Shown here: one piece after another, positions 32,332 through 41,439 of the stretch
Position numbering within the stretch: position 1 is the first letter of the stretch
Layout of the letters: each line of letters opens with the position of its first letter
Assembly: GCA_017410075.1 (NCBI GenBank)
Contig: JAFQRK010000078.1
Span: 1-45,784, forward strand
Source of the DNA: Oscillospiraceae bacterium
GTDB taxonomy: Bacteria; Bacillota; Clostridia; Oscillospirales; Oscillospiraceae
Reading direction: 5' to 3'
Length of the DNA: 45,784 nucleotides
Notes under the pieces: generated by a model
Database searches by the model: none
What the model saw: only the letters and a program-made list of their open reading frames with translations
Told to the model about the DNA's origin: nothing
Made by a program: the position numbers and the translations under genes

Positions 32332-32934
32332 ATGAAAAAATTACTGAAAATGGCAGCCTTTGCGCTGGCAGTTTATGCCGCATTCTGGTGCGGCAGTGTG
32401 GTGTCTGACCGCAATGCACTCAACGAGAATTTGATCCGTATGCACATTGTGGCAAATTCCGATTCCGAGGAAGATCAGGCGCTGAAGCTGAAGGTGCGGG
32501 ATGCGGTTATCCAAAAGCTGCAGGATACGATGGAAGCGTTCCCCACCATTGAGGAGGCGAGGAAATATCTGCAGTCCCATCTGCCGGAGCTTCAGGAATT
32601 CGTAAATCAGGTGCTTAGTGAGCTCGGCTCTGCGGATTCCGCGGTGGTAACGCTGGATCATGAGCCGTTTGACACCCGTGAGTATGACAGTTTTACCCTT
32701 CCTGCCGGGTATTATGAGGCACTTCGAATCACCATAGGCCAGGGGCAGGGGAAGAACTGGTGGTGTGTGGTATTTCCGTCGCTTTGTGTCGGAAGCAGCG
32801 ATGATTTTGCAGATACGGCGGCAGGTGCCGGATTTTCTGAGACATTGACAGATACGCTGCAGGATGCGCCCCAGATCCGCTTTTTCCTGCTGGATTGGCT
32901 GGGTCGGGTTGAAAATTTCTTCCGAAGTTTGTAA
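32332..32934 (+). CDS. spoIIR: Stage II sporulation protein R
   Basis: A 200-residue secreted signal protein. In Bacillus, SpoIIR is made in the forespore and triggers SpoIIGA to activate sigma-E in the mother cell. The N terminus is a signal peptide (MKKLLKMAAFALAVYAAFWCG). The conserved block LIRMHIVANSDSEEDQALKLKVRDAV (residues about 35-60) is the family hallmark, and PAGYYEALRITIGQGQGKNWWCVVFPSLC follows later. ATG at 32332 is chosen because the alternative ATG (32317) lies inside the hairpin stem. I could not identify a sigma-F promoter. Confidence 0.94.
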   Translation: MKKLLKMAAFALAVYAAFWCGSVVSDRNALNENLIRMHIVANSDSEEDQALKLKVRDAVIQKLQDTMEAFPTIEEARKYLQSHLPELQEFVNQVLSELGSADSAVVTLDHEPFDTREYDSFTLPAGYYEALRITIGQGQGKNWWCVVFPSLCVGSSDDFADTAAGAGFSETLTDTLQDAPQIRFFLLDWLGRVENFFRSL

Positions 32935-32999
32935 TTTACTCTGTTATTCAGCCGCATTTTGTGATATGATGGGCCTAGAGAAAGAAAGGCGGTGCACAA

Positions 33000-35900
33000 A
33001 TGCTGCGGTTGCTTTTGGGAAAAGACTGGATCACAGTGAAAAATGAAATACTCAGCCGCATCAGCGATGATGTGGCTGCCCGGCGTGTCGGCCGGATATT
33101 AATGGTCCCCGAGCTGATCAGCCACGATACGGAGCGCAGACTTTGCGCTGCGGCAGGAGATACCGCCAGCCGTTTTGCTGAGGTGCTGTCTTTTACGCGG
33201 CTGGCTCGCAGGGTGTCTGATGCTACCGGCTGTAAGCTGCCGGAGTGCCTGGATAACGGCGGACGGGTTGTGGCTATGGCAGCAGCTGCCCGGCAGCTGC
33301 ACAGCCGGCTGAAAGCCTATGCTTCCGTGGAAACTAAGCCGGAATTTTTGACCGGCCTTGTGGATGCGGTGGATGAATTCAAGCGCTGCTGCATTACGGC
33401 AGAGGATCTGGCAGAGGCCGCAAAGCAGGCAACCGGCAGCCTGGCACAAAAGCTGGAAGAGGTTTCACTTTTGCTCAGTGCCTACGATGCGCTGTGCAGC
33501 CAGGGCAAGCGGGATCCCAGAGAGCAAATGACCTGGCTGCTGGAGCAGCTGGAGGATGGCAATTTTGGCGAAGAACACTCATTTTACATAGACGGATTCC
33601 CGGATTTTACCCGGCAGCATTTGGCGATTCTGGAGCATTTGATCCGGGTATCGCCGCAGGTCACCGTGGGTTTGAACTGTGACCGGGTGGATTCCCGCAA
33701 TGCCGCATTTGAGAAGGCGGCGGATACGGCTGCAGCCCTGATCAAATGCGCAAAAGCTGCCGGCGTTGCGGTTGTGATCGAGGATATTCCCGGTCGCGAC
33801 AGTAACCTTGTGAATGTCTGCGGCGCACTGTTCCAAGGGCAGCTTCCTCAGCAGGTGACAGACCTGCAGACCCTGCGCGCAGATTCTGCCTTCGACGAAG
33901 TACAGGTGGCAGCGGAGCAGATTTTGGCGCTTGTCCGCAGCGGATGCCGCTATCGGGACATCAGCGTGGTATGTGCGGATATGGCGTCTTACCAGAATTT
34001 TGTGGATCTGGTTTTCCACAGATGCGGCATTCCGATGTACCGCAGCGGCACGGAGGATGTGCTGCGCAATACGGTGGTGGTAACCGTTCTGGCGGCGCTG
34101 GATGCGGCGCTGGGTGGCTTTGAGCAGCGGGATGTCCTGCGGTATCTGCGCTCTGTGCTTTCGCCGCTGGATGCGGACACCTGTGATCTGGTGGAAAATT
34201 ATGCGGTGACCTGGAATGTTCGGGGCAGCCGCTGGCAGAACGCCTGGACAAATCACCCCGATGGCCTTCGGGGAATTCCAAGTGAAGAATCCGATGCGCT
34301 TTTGACCGCTTTGAATGCAGCAAGAGAGCTGGCGATCACGCCGCTGACACGCCTGCATAAGGGTTTTAAGGAGACTGCGAATCTTTCCGGTCAGGTGGAT
34401 GCTCTGCGCAGCTTTCTGGATGAGATCGGCCTGCAGACCCGCCTGGAGCAGCTTGCACAGCTGTGGGATGCTGAAGGTGATAACCGCAGCGCACAGATCC
34501 TGAATCAGATCTGGGATATCCTGCTGTCTGCATTGGAGCAGATGCAGGGCGTTTTGGGACAGACCGCCTGGGAGAACGAAGTGTTCACCCGGCTGCTGAC
34601 CCTGCTGCTGAGCCAGTACAATGTTGGCACGATCCCACCGGTGCTGGATGCGGTAACAGTGGGTCCTGTCAGCGCAATGCGCTGTCAGCAGGCGAAGCAT
34701 TTGATCGTTTTGGGTGCTTGCGAGGGCGCATTGCCCGGTTACGGCGGCGCATCCGGTATTTTAACAGATCAGGAACGGGTGCAGCTGCGCAGTATGGGCG
34801 TTGCCCTCACCGGCGGTGCCATGGAGGGCATCCAGGCAGAATTTGCGGAAATTTACGGCGTTTTCTGCGGTGCGACCCAGACAGTCACCGTTTCCTATCC
34901 CGGCGGACAGCCGTCCTATGTTTATCGCCGTTTGGCGCAGATGTGCGGCGGCGAAGTGTATAAAAAGCCGGAGCTGGTTGCGGCGCTGACCGATGCCTAT
35001 GAAGCCGGCGCCTATCTTGCACAGTGGGACGCGGCGGCTGCTGCCCAAAAGCTGGGCGTTTTGCAGCAGTATAGTGATGCATCCGACAAGATCCAGCACG
35101 ATCTGGGCAGGATCGACACAGAAAATGTGAAAAAGCTGTATGGCTCCCGTCTGCATTTGTCTGCCTCACAGATCGACCGTCAGGCAGAGTGCCGACTGTC
35201 CTATTTTCTGCAGTACGGCCTGCGCGCAAAAGAGCGGAAGGAGGCCACTGTGGATCCGGCAGAATTCGGCACATATGTCCATTGGGTGCTGGAGCATACT
35301 GCCCGGGATGTGATGAAGCGTGGCGGCTTCCACCTGGTCAGCCTGGAGGATACTCTGCAGATCGCAATGTCCTACTCGGACCGCTATGCGCAGGAGAATT
35401 TCAAGCAGGTGGATTCCCAGCGGATCGCATATCTGTTCCGCCGCAACAGACGGGAACTGGAAATGGTGGTCGAGGAGCTTTGGGAGGAGCTGAAGCAGGC
35501 GGACTTTGCGCCTGCGGAATTTGAGCTGCAGTTTGGTGACGGCGGAAAGATGGATGCCATTGCGCTCAATGCCAATGCAATGCAGGCCGTGCTGCGCGGT
35601 TTTGTTGATCGGGTGGATATCTGCAAAAAGGACGGAAGAAACTACTTCCGCGTTGTGGACTACAAAACCGGCAGGAAGGATTTTGATTACTGCGATGTGT
35701 TTAACGGCGTTGGCTTGCAGCTGCTGTTATACTTGTTTGCCCTGGAGCAGAATGGGGCGCAGATCCTGGGCGATGACCCCATTGCAGCCGGTGTGCAGTA
35801 TTTTCCTGCCAGGGCGCCTCTTGTTGCGTCGGACAGCAAGCTGACGGATGAAGAAGCCAAGGCCGCCAGACAGAAGGAATGGAAACGCCGCGGACTGCTT

Positions 35901-36248
35901 CTGAATGATGACGATGTTCTTGCCGCGATGGATAATGAGGATATGTCCCGGCTAAGCTGCAAGCGCAACAAAGACGGCAAGCTTACCGGCGATATTGCGG
36001 ACAGACAGCAGATGAAGCTGCTTCGCCAGTATATTTTTGCGCTGCTGGGCGCTATGGTGGATGAGATCGCTTCGGGTAATGTTACGCCCAATCCCTATAC
36101 CCGAGGTACCAGTCACGATGCCTGCACCTTCTGCCCCTTCGGTGCGGTTTGCCATCCGGCAGCGGTGGAGGGCAGGCGAAACTATAAGACGATGACAGCC
36201 CAACGATTCTGGGAGGAGATCGAACAGGAGGTGGATGACCGTGGCTGA
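33000..36248 (+). CDS. addB: ATP-dependent nuclease/helicase subunit AddB
   Basis: A 1082-residue AddB, the partner of AddA in double-strand-break end processing. The N-terminal half is helicase-like, as usual for AddB. The C-terminal part is a RecB-type nuclease: VDYKTGR and the QLLLYLFAL motif near residues 890-920. Four cysteines for a 4Fe-4S cluster are present at 731, 1042, 1045 and 1051 (AECRLSYF and CTFCPFGAVC). ATG at 33000 has AAAGGCGG nine bases upstream. The 3' end overlaps addA by eight bases. Confidence 0.95.
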   Translation: MLRLLLGKDWITVKNEILSRISDDVAARRVGRILMVPELISHDTERRLCAAAGDTASRFAEVLSFTRLARRVSDATGCKLPECLDNGGRVVAMAAAARQLHSRLKAYASVETKPEFLTGLVDAVDEFKRCCITAEDLAEAAKQATGSLAQKLEEVSLLLSAYDALCSQGKRDPREQMTWLLEQLEDGNFGEEHSFYIDGFPDFTRQHLAILEHLIRVSPQVTVGLNCDRVDSRNAAFEKAADTAAALIKCAKAAGVAVVIEDIPGRDSNLVNVCGALFQGQLPQQVTDLQTLRADSAFDEVQVAAEQILALVRSGCRYRDISVVCADMASYQNFVDLVFHRCGIPMYRSGTEDVLRNTVVVTVLAALDAALGGFEQRDVLRYLRSVLSPLDADTCDLVENYAVTWNVRGSRWQNAWTNHPDGLRGIPSEESDALLTALNAARELAITPLTRLHKGFKETANLSGQVDALRSFLDEIGLQTRLEQLAQLWDAEGDNRSAQILNQIWDILLSALEQMQGVLGQTAWENEVFTRLLTLLLSQYNVGTIPPVLDAVTVGPVSAMRCQQAKHLIVLGACEGALPGYGGASGILTDQERVQLRSMGVALTGGAMEGIQAEFAEIYGVFCGATQTVTVSYPGGQPSYVYRRLAQMCGGEVYKKPELVAALTDAYEAGAYLAQWDAAAAAQKLGVLQQYSDASDKIQHDLGRIDTENVKKLYGSRLHLSASQIDRQAECRLSYFLQYGLRAKERKEATVDPAEFGTYVHWVLEHTARDVMKRGGFHLVSLEDTLQIAMSYSDRYAQENFKQVDSQRIAYLFRRNRRELEMVVEELWEELKQADFAPAEFELQFGDGGKMDAIALNANAMQAVLRGFVDRVDICKKDGRNYFRVVDYKTGRKDFDYCDVFNGVGLQLLLYLFALEQNGAQILGDDPIAAGVQYFPARAPLVASDSKLTDEEAKAARQKEWKRRGLLLNDDDVLAAMDNEDMSRLSCKRNKDGKLTGDIADRQQMKLLRQYIFALLGAMVDEIASGNVTPNPYTRGTSHDACTFCPFGAVCHPAAVEGRRNYKTMTAQRFWEEIEQEVDDRG

Positions 36249-39200
36249 GAAATTGACGCCCCAACAGCAGCAGGCAGTAGAAAACCGGGGCGGTAAGCTG
36301 CTGGTCTCTGCCGCCGCAGGCTCAGGCAAAACAAAGGTTCTGGTTGACCGCCTGATGGGCTATCTGCTGGATCCTGCCGATCCGGCAAATCTGGACGAAT
36401 TCCTGATGATCACATATACAAAAGCAGCGGCGGCTGAGCTGCGCGGCAAGATTGCCGCCAAGCTGTCGGAGCGTTTGGCGCAAATGCCGGAAAACCGGCA
36501 TCTGCAGCAGCAAATGCAGCGGCTGTATCTGACCAAGATCTCCACAGTCCATGCTTTCTGCGCCGATATTTTGCGGGAATATGCCTATATGCTGGATATC
36601 CCGGCGGATTTCCGCGTGGCGGATGAAAATGAGTGCAGGGAGCTTCGGGACAGAACGGTGGAGAAGCTCCTGGAAGGTGCCTATGACAATGCGGAAAATG
36701 ATCCGGATTTCCGGGCATTTGTGGATGCGCAGGCACTGGGACGGGATGACCGTCTGGTATCGGAGATACTGCTGAAGGTTTACGATGCTGCCCGCTGCCA
36801 TCTGGATCCTCAGAAATGGCTGGATGATTGCATCCAAAACACGGTTGCAGCCGATATTACGGACGCAGCCCAGACAGTTTGGGGCAAATATCTGGTAAAC
36901 GATCTGAATCACTATCTGGATCTGCAGATCCAGGCAATGACCGCCTGCGCTGACGCAGCGGCCCGGGCTGTGGGAATGGAAAAACCTGCAGCATTGCTGG
37001 CAGATGCGGTCTGTCAGCTGAAAAAGCTGCGGTCTGCAGCTACCTGGGATGAGATCGTGGAGCGGAAAGACATCGACTACGGCCGCCTGACCTTCTCGAA
37101 AAAATGCACAGATATTGAATTGACCGAGCGCATCAAGGCCATAAGAACAGCCTGCAAAAAGGGACTGGAAAAGCGATTGAAGAGCTTTGCGGATTCAAGC
37201 GCGCAGGTGCTTTCGGATGTGTTTGCCACTGCGGCATCTGTCCGGGGTATCGTGGCGCTGGTGCGGCGGTTTGACCGGGAATATGACCGTGCAAAGCGTG
37301 CCAGACGGATTTTGGATTTCGGCGATCTGGAGCACAACTGTCTGGATCTGCTGCTGGGAAAGCAGCGCAGCGGACCTACTGCTGCTGCGCGGGAGATCGG
37401 CAGCCGCTTCCGGGAGATTATGGTGGATGAGTACCAGGATTCCAACGCCGTGCAGGATGCTGTTTTTACTGCCCTGACGGAAAAGCGGCAGAACTGTTTT
37501 ATGGTCGGCGATGTGAAGCAGTCCATCTATCAGTTCCGGTTGGCGGATCCCGGCATTTTCCTGGAAAAGTACGCAGAGTATGTACCTGCAGAGGAAGCCA
37601 AGCCCGGTCAGGGCAGAAAGGTAATGCTTTCGTGCAATTTCCGCTCCGGCGGTGATGTGCTGAAAAGTGTTAACGATGTGTTTTCCTACTGTATGTCTGA
37701 AAGCGTGGGAGGTCTGGTCTACGGCGAGGAGGAAGCGCTGAGAGAGGGCATTCCCCATACGCCTCTTGGAGAGCCGGAGGTGGAGCTTTGGACTGTGCCG
37801 GTGGCGGAAACCACCTACACAGAGGAGGCCGCCTTTGTAGCACAGCGTGTTCAGCAGCTGCTGGACGGTAGCCATTTTGTCCGTCAGGGAGATCAGCTGC
37901 GGCCGATCCAACCCGAGGATATTGCGATCTTGCTGCGATCTCCGGGAAGTGTGGGAACATATTATCAATGGGCGTTGCAGAATCTGGGAATCCGCTGCAT
38001 TACCGGCGGCGGAGAGGATCTTCTGCAGACGGAAGAGGTGTCGGTGCTGCGATCTATTTTGCAGACGGTCAGCAATCCCCGGCAGGATATTCCGCTGCTG
38101 GCGACCCTGGTCAGTCCGGTTTTCGGCTTTACTGCCGACGATCTGGCGGCCTTCCGTGCCGGAAACCGGCGGTGCTGCATCTATGATGCATTGCTGCAGT
38201 CAAAATCGCCCAAAGCGCAAGCATTTTTGCAGACGCTGCAGATCCTGCGCCGGGAGGCACGGATGCGCACCCTGGCTCAGTTGATCGAAAAAATCTTTAT
38301 TCTCACCCGGATGGACAGCATTTACGCCGCCAAAGAGAGCGGTGCAGCACGGAAGAATAATTTACACACCTTCTATATGCTGGCCTGCGATTTTGAAAGC
38401 ATGGCACGCACAGATCTGGAGCAATTTCTGGATCATCTGACCGCAATGGAGGAAAAGGGCCTGATCGTTGCCGGGGAGCAATCTGCTGCCGGTGCGGTCA
38501 CGCTGATGAGCATTCACAAATCCAAGGGACTTGAATTTCCGGTGGTATTTGTCTGCGGTCTTTCCCGTGAATTCAATCGGGAAAGCGCACGGGCCCATGT
38601 ACTGTGCGATCAGGAGCTGGGCCTGGGCCTGTCCTTTGTGGACACCAAAAACCGTGTGCGATATCCCACCGTTGCAAAGCGGGCGATTACTGTTAAGACA
38701 GTCGCAGACAGCCTTTCTGAGGAGCTTCGGGTGCTGTATGTTGCGCTGACCCGGGCCAGGGATCGGCTGATCATGACCTACGCCTCCCGGACGCTGGAGA
38801 AGGATCTTTCAGAGATCGTCAGCCGGATGGATTTGAGCAGCCCGGAGCTGCTGACAGCAGATGTGGTCTGTCCCGGTGAATGGGTGCTGATGACGGCGCT
38901 GCGCCGTACGGAGGCAGGCGAGCTGTTTCGGCTTGGCGGCAGACCTATGCTGACACAGCCCGGTGACCCGGTGTGGAAGATCGCAGTTTGCGATGCACCG
39001 GAGGCGGTGGAGGAGGCTCCGCAAATGTGCGAGCAGCCACTAAACCTTCCCGAAGGGACGGTGGAAAAACTGCAGTTGGGGCTTGAATTCACCTATCCTC
39101 ATATGGCTGCTACGGTTTCGCCCTCCAAGCAAACTGCCACCGGCAGAAAAGGTCGGGATAAGGATATGGAGGCTGCGGAGGATGCACCGGCTGCGGAACG

Positions 39201-39750
39201 GATGGCAAGTCATTGGCGAAAGCCCGGAGAAGGCCGCCTGGCAGGTAAGGAGCTGGGCAATGCTGTGCACGCATTTATGCAGCATATCCGTTTTGAAGCC
39301 TGCGCCGATGAAATCGGCGTTCAGCAGGAATTGACTCGGCTGATTGAGGAGAAGCTGCTGACCCGGGAGCAGGGATCGGTGATCAACTGCAAAAAAATTG
39401 CCGCGTTCTTTGATTCCCCCTTGGGTCAAAAGTTGCGCGCAGCGGAGGAAGTGATCCGGGAATTCAAATTCTCGATCCTGGATGACGGCATCCGCTACGA
39501 TGCGGAATTGGAAGGGGAAAAGGTGCTGCTTCAGGGTGTGGTTGACTGCGCCGTGATCGGTACGGACGGCATTACGGTCATAGATTTTAAGACCGACTAT
39601 GTCACGGAAGAGACGGTGGAAGATCGGGCGCGTTATTATGCACCCCAGGTGCAGGCGTACGCCCAGGCTCTGGAGCGGATCTATCAGAAACCCGTTGTGA
39701 AAGCGGCTTTATATTTCTTCCATTTAGACCGAACTGTAAATGTAGTATAA
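36241..39750 (+). CDS. addA: ATP-dependent helicase/nuclease subunit AddA
   Basis: A 1169-residue UvrD/RecB-type helicase with a C-terminal nuclease. Motifs: SAAAGSGKTKVLVDR (Walker A), ITYTKAAAAELR, VDEYQDSN (Walker B), GDVKQSIYQFR, MSIHKSKGLEFPVVF and VALTRARDRLI. The nuclease part has DFKTDYV and QVQAYAQAL near the end. With AddB it degrades DNA from broken ends and loads RecA. GTG at 36241 is preferred because AGGAGG lies nine bases upstream; for the ATG at 36235 the gap would be only three bases. The start lies inside addB. Confidence 0.96.
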   Translation: MAEKLTPQQQQAVENRGGKLLVSAAAGSGKTKVLVDRLMGYLLDPADPANLDEFLMITYTKAAAAELRGKIAAKLSERLAQMPENRHLQQQMQRLYLTKISTVHAFCADILREYAYMLDIPADFRVADENECRELRDRTVEKLLEGAYDNAENDPDFRAFVDAQALGRDDRLVSEILLKVYDAARCHLDPQKWLDDCIQNTVAADITDAAQTVWGKYLVNDLNHYLDLQIQAMTACADAAARAVGMEKPAALLADAVCQLKKLRSAATWDEIVERKDIDYGRLTFSKKCTDIELTERIKAIRTACKKGLEKRLKSFADSSAQVLSDVFATAASVRGIVALVRRFDREYDRAKRARRILDFGDLEHNCLDLLLGKQRSGPTAAAREIGSRFREIMVDEYQDSNAVQDAVFTALTEKRQNCFMVGDVKQSIYQFRLADPGIFLEKYAEYVPAEEAKPGQGRKVMLSCNFRSGGDVLKSVNDVFSYCMSESVGGLVYGEEEALREGIPHTPLGEPEVELWTVPVAETTYTEEAAFVAQRVQQLLDGSHFVRQGDQLRPIQPEDIAILLRSPGSVGTYYQWALQNLGIRCITGGGEDLLQTEEVSVLRSILQTVSNPRQDIPLLATLVSPVFGFTADDLAAFRAGNRRCCIYDALLQSKSPKAQAFLQTLQILRREARMRTLAQLIEKIFILTRMDSIYAAKESGAARKNNLHTFYMLACDFESMARTDLEQFLDHLTAMEEKGLIVAGEQSAAGAVTLMSIHKSKGLEFPVVFVCGLSREFNRESARAHVLCDQELGLGLSFVDTKNRVRYPTVAKRAITVKTVADSLSEELRVLYVALTRARDRLIMTYASRTLEKDLSEIVSRMDLSSPELLTADVVCPGEWVLMTALRRTEAGELFRLGGRPMLTQPGDPVWKIAVCDAPEAVEEAPQMCEQPLNLPEGTVEKLQLGLEFTYPHMAATVSPSKQTATGRKGRDKDMEAAEDAPAAERMASHWRKPGEGRLAGKELGNAVHAFMQHIRFEACADEIGVQQELTRLIEEKLLTREQGSVINCKKIAAFFDSPLGQKLRAAEEVIREFKFSILDDGIRYDAELEGEKVLLQGVVDCAVIGTDGITVIDFKTDYVTEETVEDRARYYAPQVQAYAQALERIYQKPVVKAALYFFHLDRTVNVV

Positions 39751-39755
39751 TGCGT

Positions 39756-39783
39756 ATCGGCCACACCCTTTGGTGTGGCCGAT
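39756..39783. terminator. Hairpin between converging addA and the spore operon
   Basis: A 12-bp perfect stem, ATCGGCCACACC (39756-39767) with GGTGTGGCCGAT (39772-39783), lies between the two stops. Neither side has a strong T run, so its termination efficiency is uncertain. Confidence 0.55.
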
Positions 39784-39789
39784 TGCCGT

Positions 39790-39915
39790 TTAGCGGTTGT
39801 TCTGATTGTTCTGGTTGCGGTTCTGGTTGTTGTTCTGGTTCTGGTTGTTGTTCTGGTTCTGGCTGTTGTTCTGGTTCTGATTGTTCTGATTCTGGTTCTT
39901 ATTCTGGTTTTCCAT
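39790..39915 (-). CDS. 41-residue Asn/Gln repeat peptide in the spoVA operon
   Basis: A short gene with a clear GGAGG ribosome binding site nine bases before ATG (39915). It lies 59 bases after the spoVAE stop on the same strand. After MENQNK the product is almost only Asn and Gln in the repeating pattern QNQNNNQNQNNNQ, with one Ser, two Arg and no hydrophobic residue. Asn codons are mixed AAC and AAT, as in a translated gene. The function is unknown. Position suggests expression in the developing spore, where a soluble, disordered, amide-rich peptide could be a coat, core or germination component. A spurious low-complexity tract is the alternative. Confidence 0.72.
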   Translation of the reverse strand: MENQNKNQNQNNQNQNNSQNQNNNQNQNNNQNRNQNNQNNR

Positions 39916-39974
39916 TTTTAAATCCTCCAATATTTGTACTGCGGCTTAGCCGCTACTCTAGCATTCCCGGTATT

Positions 39975-40331
39975 TCAGGATTTATCCTTCGGCTTAAAAA
40001 TCAGGCTGACCAAAAGTCCGCTGAAAACAGCGGCAGCGATGCCACCGGCGGTAGCTTTCAGACCGCCGGTGAAAATGCCAAGAAAGCCACTTTCATCTAC
40101 TGCCTCCCGGACACCCTTTGCCAGGGTATTTCCAAAGCCTGTGAGCGGAACTGCAGCGCCTGCACCTGCGAATTCCACCAGTTTTTCATAAAAACCCACG
40201 GCACCGAGGAATACACCGATCACCACATAGCTGACCAAAATTCTTGCAGGGGTCAGCTTTGTTTTGTCGATCAGGACCTGACCGGCTGTGCAAAGCAGTC
40301 CGCCAATAAGAAACGCCTTGATATAATCCAT
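39975..40331 (-). CDS. spoVAE: Stage V sporulation protein AE
   Basis: A 118-residue membrane protein of the SpoVAC/SpoVAEB family, with hydrophobic helices at about residues 5-20, 32-50, 59-77 and 94-112 and the signature FIGGLLCTAGQVLIDKTKLTPARILV-like start (here AFLIGGLLCTAGQVLIDKT) and VPLTGFGNTLAKGV. In Bacillus the SpoVA channel moves dipicolinic acid into the forespore and out during germination. ATG at 40331 lies one base from the spoVAD stop. Confidence 0.93.
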   Translation of the reverse strand: MDYIKAFLIGGLLCTAGQVLIDKTKLTPARILVSYVVIGVFLGAVGFYEKLVEFAGAGAAVPLTGFGNTLAKGVREAVDESGFLGIFTGGLKATAGGIAAAVFSGLLVSLIFKPKDKS

Positions 40332-40332
40332 C

Positions 40333-41352
40333 TTAATCCCTCCCTCCGCGGATACATACAGCGTGGCATACGCCGGGGATCGGCAGACCCTGCTGTGTAG
40401 AGGTGGGGGACAGCAGCGCACCGGTTCCGCAGAACAGAATTTTGTTCAACTCACCGCTTTTTAACCGATCCAGCAGGTAACCGCAAAGTGTTACTGCGCT
40501 GCAGCCGCAGCCGGAGCCGCCGGCGTGAACATCCTGCCGGGTCTGATCGAAGATCAGCGTACCGCAGTCTGCCAGCTTTCCGCCCAGGGAAACACCCTCC
40601 TTTTGCGCCAGTTCCAGAAGCAAATCCTTACCAAGCTGCCCCAGATCACCGGTTACGATCAGGTCAAAATCCTCCGGGCCGATGTGCAGATCGGAAAAAT
40701 GTGTGCGGATGGTAGACCAGGCAGCCGGTGCCATGGCAGCGCCCATATTATTGGCATCCTTTATGCCAAGATCAGTTATGGCACCTACCGTGCAGCTCTC
40801 GATCCGGGGGCCGACACCGGCTGAGCATACCAGCGCGGCACCTGATCCGGTAACTGTCCACTGTGCAGTCGGTGTTCGCTGCCCACCGTATCCCAGGGGA
40901 AAGCGGTACTGCCGCTCTGAGGAGGCAAAATGGGAGGAGGTCATTGCCACAACATTATCCGAGAATCCACCGCTGACAGTCATCGCCGCCAGAAGCAGAC
41001 TTTCTGCCATGGTAGAGCAGGCACCGTAAAGTCCCAGATGGGGGATTCCCGTGTTTCGCATAGAAAAGGACGAGCCGATACACTGATTCAAAAGATCTCC
41101 TGAGAAAGCCAGGCCGATCTGATGACGGGAAATGCCGGCTTTGTTCAGCAAAGTGTCCAGAGCCAGCTTTTGCAGCTGTTTTTCCGCCAGCTCCCAGGTT
41201 TTTTGACCGAAAAGCGTATCCTGGGATGTGATATCAAAATAATCCTTCAGCGGCCCTTCCGATTCTTTTTTCCCGGCAACGCTTGCCCAGGCGGTGATCA
41301 CCGGCAGCTGAGGAAGAACGAAGCTTTGCTGACCGCGTTTGTTGTTTGCCAT
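40333..41352 (-). CDS. spoVAD: Stage V sporulation protein AD
   Basis: A 339-residue soluble SpoVAD with a thiolase/ketosynthase-like fold. It is the dipicolinic-acid-binding subunit of the spore SpoVA system. Seen are GIPHLGLYGACSTMAESL with a thiolase-type Cys, SSERQYRFPLGYGGQRTPTAQWTVTGSGA and the C-terminal HAGGSGCGCSAVTLCGYLL. AAGGTGG lies seven bases before ATG. spoVAC, which usually precedes it, is not in this window. Confidence 0.95.
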   Translation of the reverse strand: MANNKRGQQSFVLPQLPVITAWASVAGKKESEGPLKDYFDITSQDTLFGQKTWELAEKQLQKLALDTLLNKAGISRHQIGLAFSGDLLNQCIGSSFSMRNTGIPHLGLYGACSTMAESLLLAAMTVSGGFSDNVVAMTSSHFASSERQYRFPLGYGGQRTPTAQWTVTGSGAALVCSAGVGPRIESCTVGAITDLGIKDANNMGAAMAPAAWSTIRTHFSDLHIGPEDFDLIVTGDLGQLGKDLLLELAQKEGVSLGGKLADCGTLIFDQTRQDVHAGGSGCGCSAVTLCGYLLDRLKSGELNKILFCGTGALLSPTSTQQGLPIPGVCHAVCIRGGRD

Positions 41353-41377
41353 TTTTCCACCTTCTTAACATTTTTGT

Positions 41378-41406
41378 TAGTATGTTCTGTTGGACGAAAA
41401 ATATGA
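41378..41406 (-). promoter_or_regulatory. Sigma-G-like promoter of the spoVAD operon
   Basis: On the minus strand, TCATA (41406-41402), 17 bases, CATACTA (41384-41378). CATACTA matches the forespore sigma-G -10, and TCATA is one base off its -35. The -10 lies 25 bases before the start codon. The -35 overlaps the tail of the upstream gene's terminator. Confidence 0.7.
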
Positions 41407-41435
41407 AAAAAGCCGGCATCGCAAGATGCCGGCTT
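41405..41435 (-). terminator. Terminator of the NlpC/P60 gene
   Basis: AGCCGGCATC (41411-41420), four-base loop, GATGCCGGCT (41425-41434), followed on the minus strand by a run of T. Confidence 0.9.
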
Positions 41436-41439
41436 TCGT

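Noticed and set aside
39790..39915. Short tandem repeat that could be taken for a CRISPR-like array or microsatellite
   Set aside because: The repeats are only 6-15 bases with no spacers, and they follow codon triplets of an Asn/Gln peptide with its own ribosome binding site.
39750..40400. Plus-strand open frame with Ser/Gly/Cys repeats overlapping the Asn/Gln gene and spoVAE
   Set aside because: The other strand carries spoVAE and the peptide gene with proper start signals.
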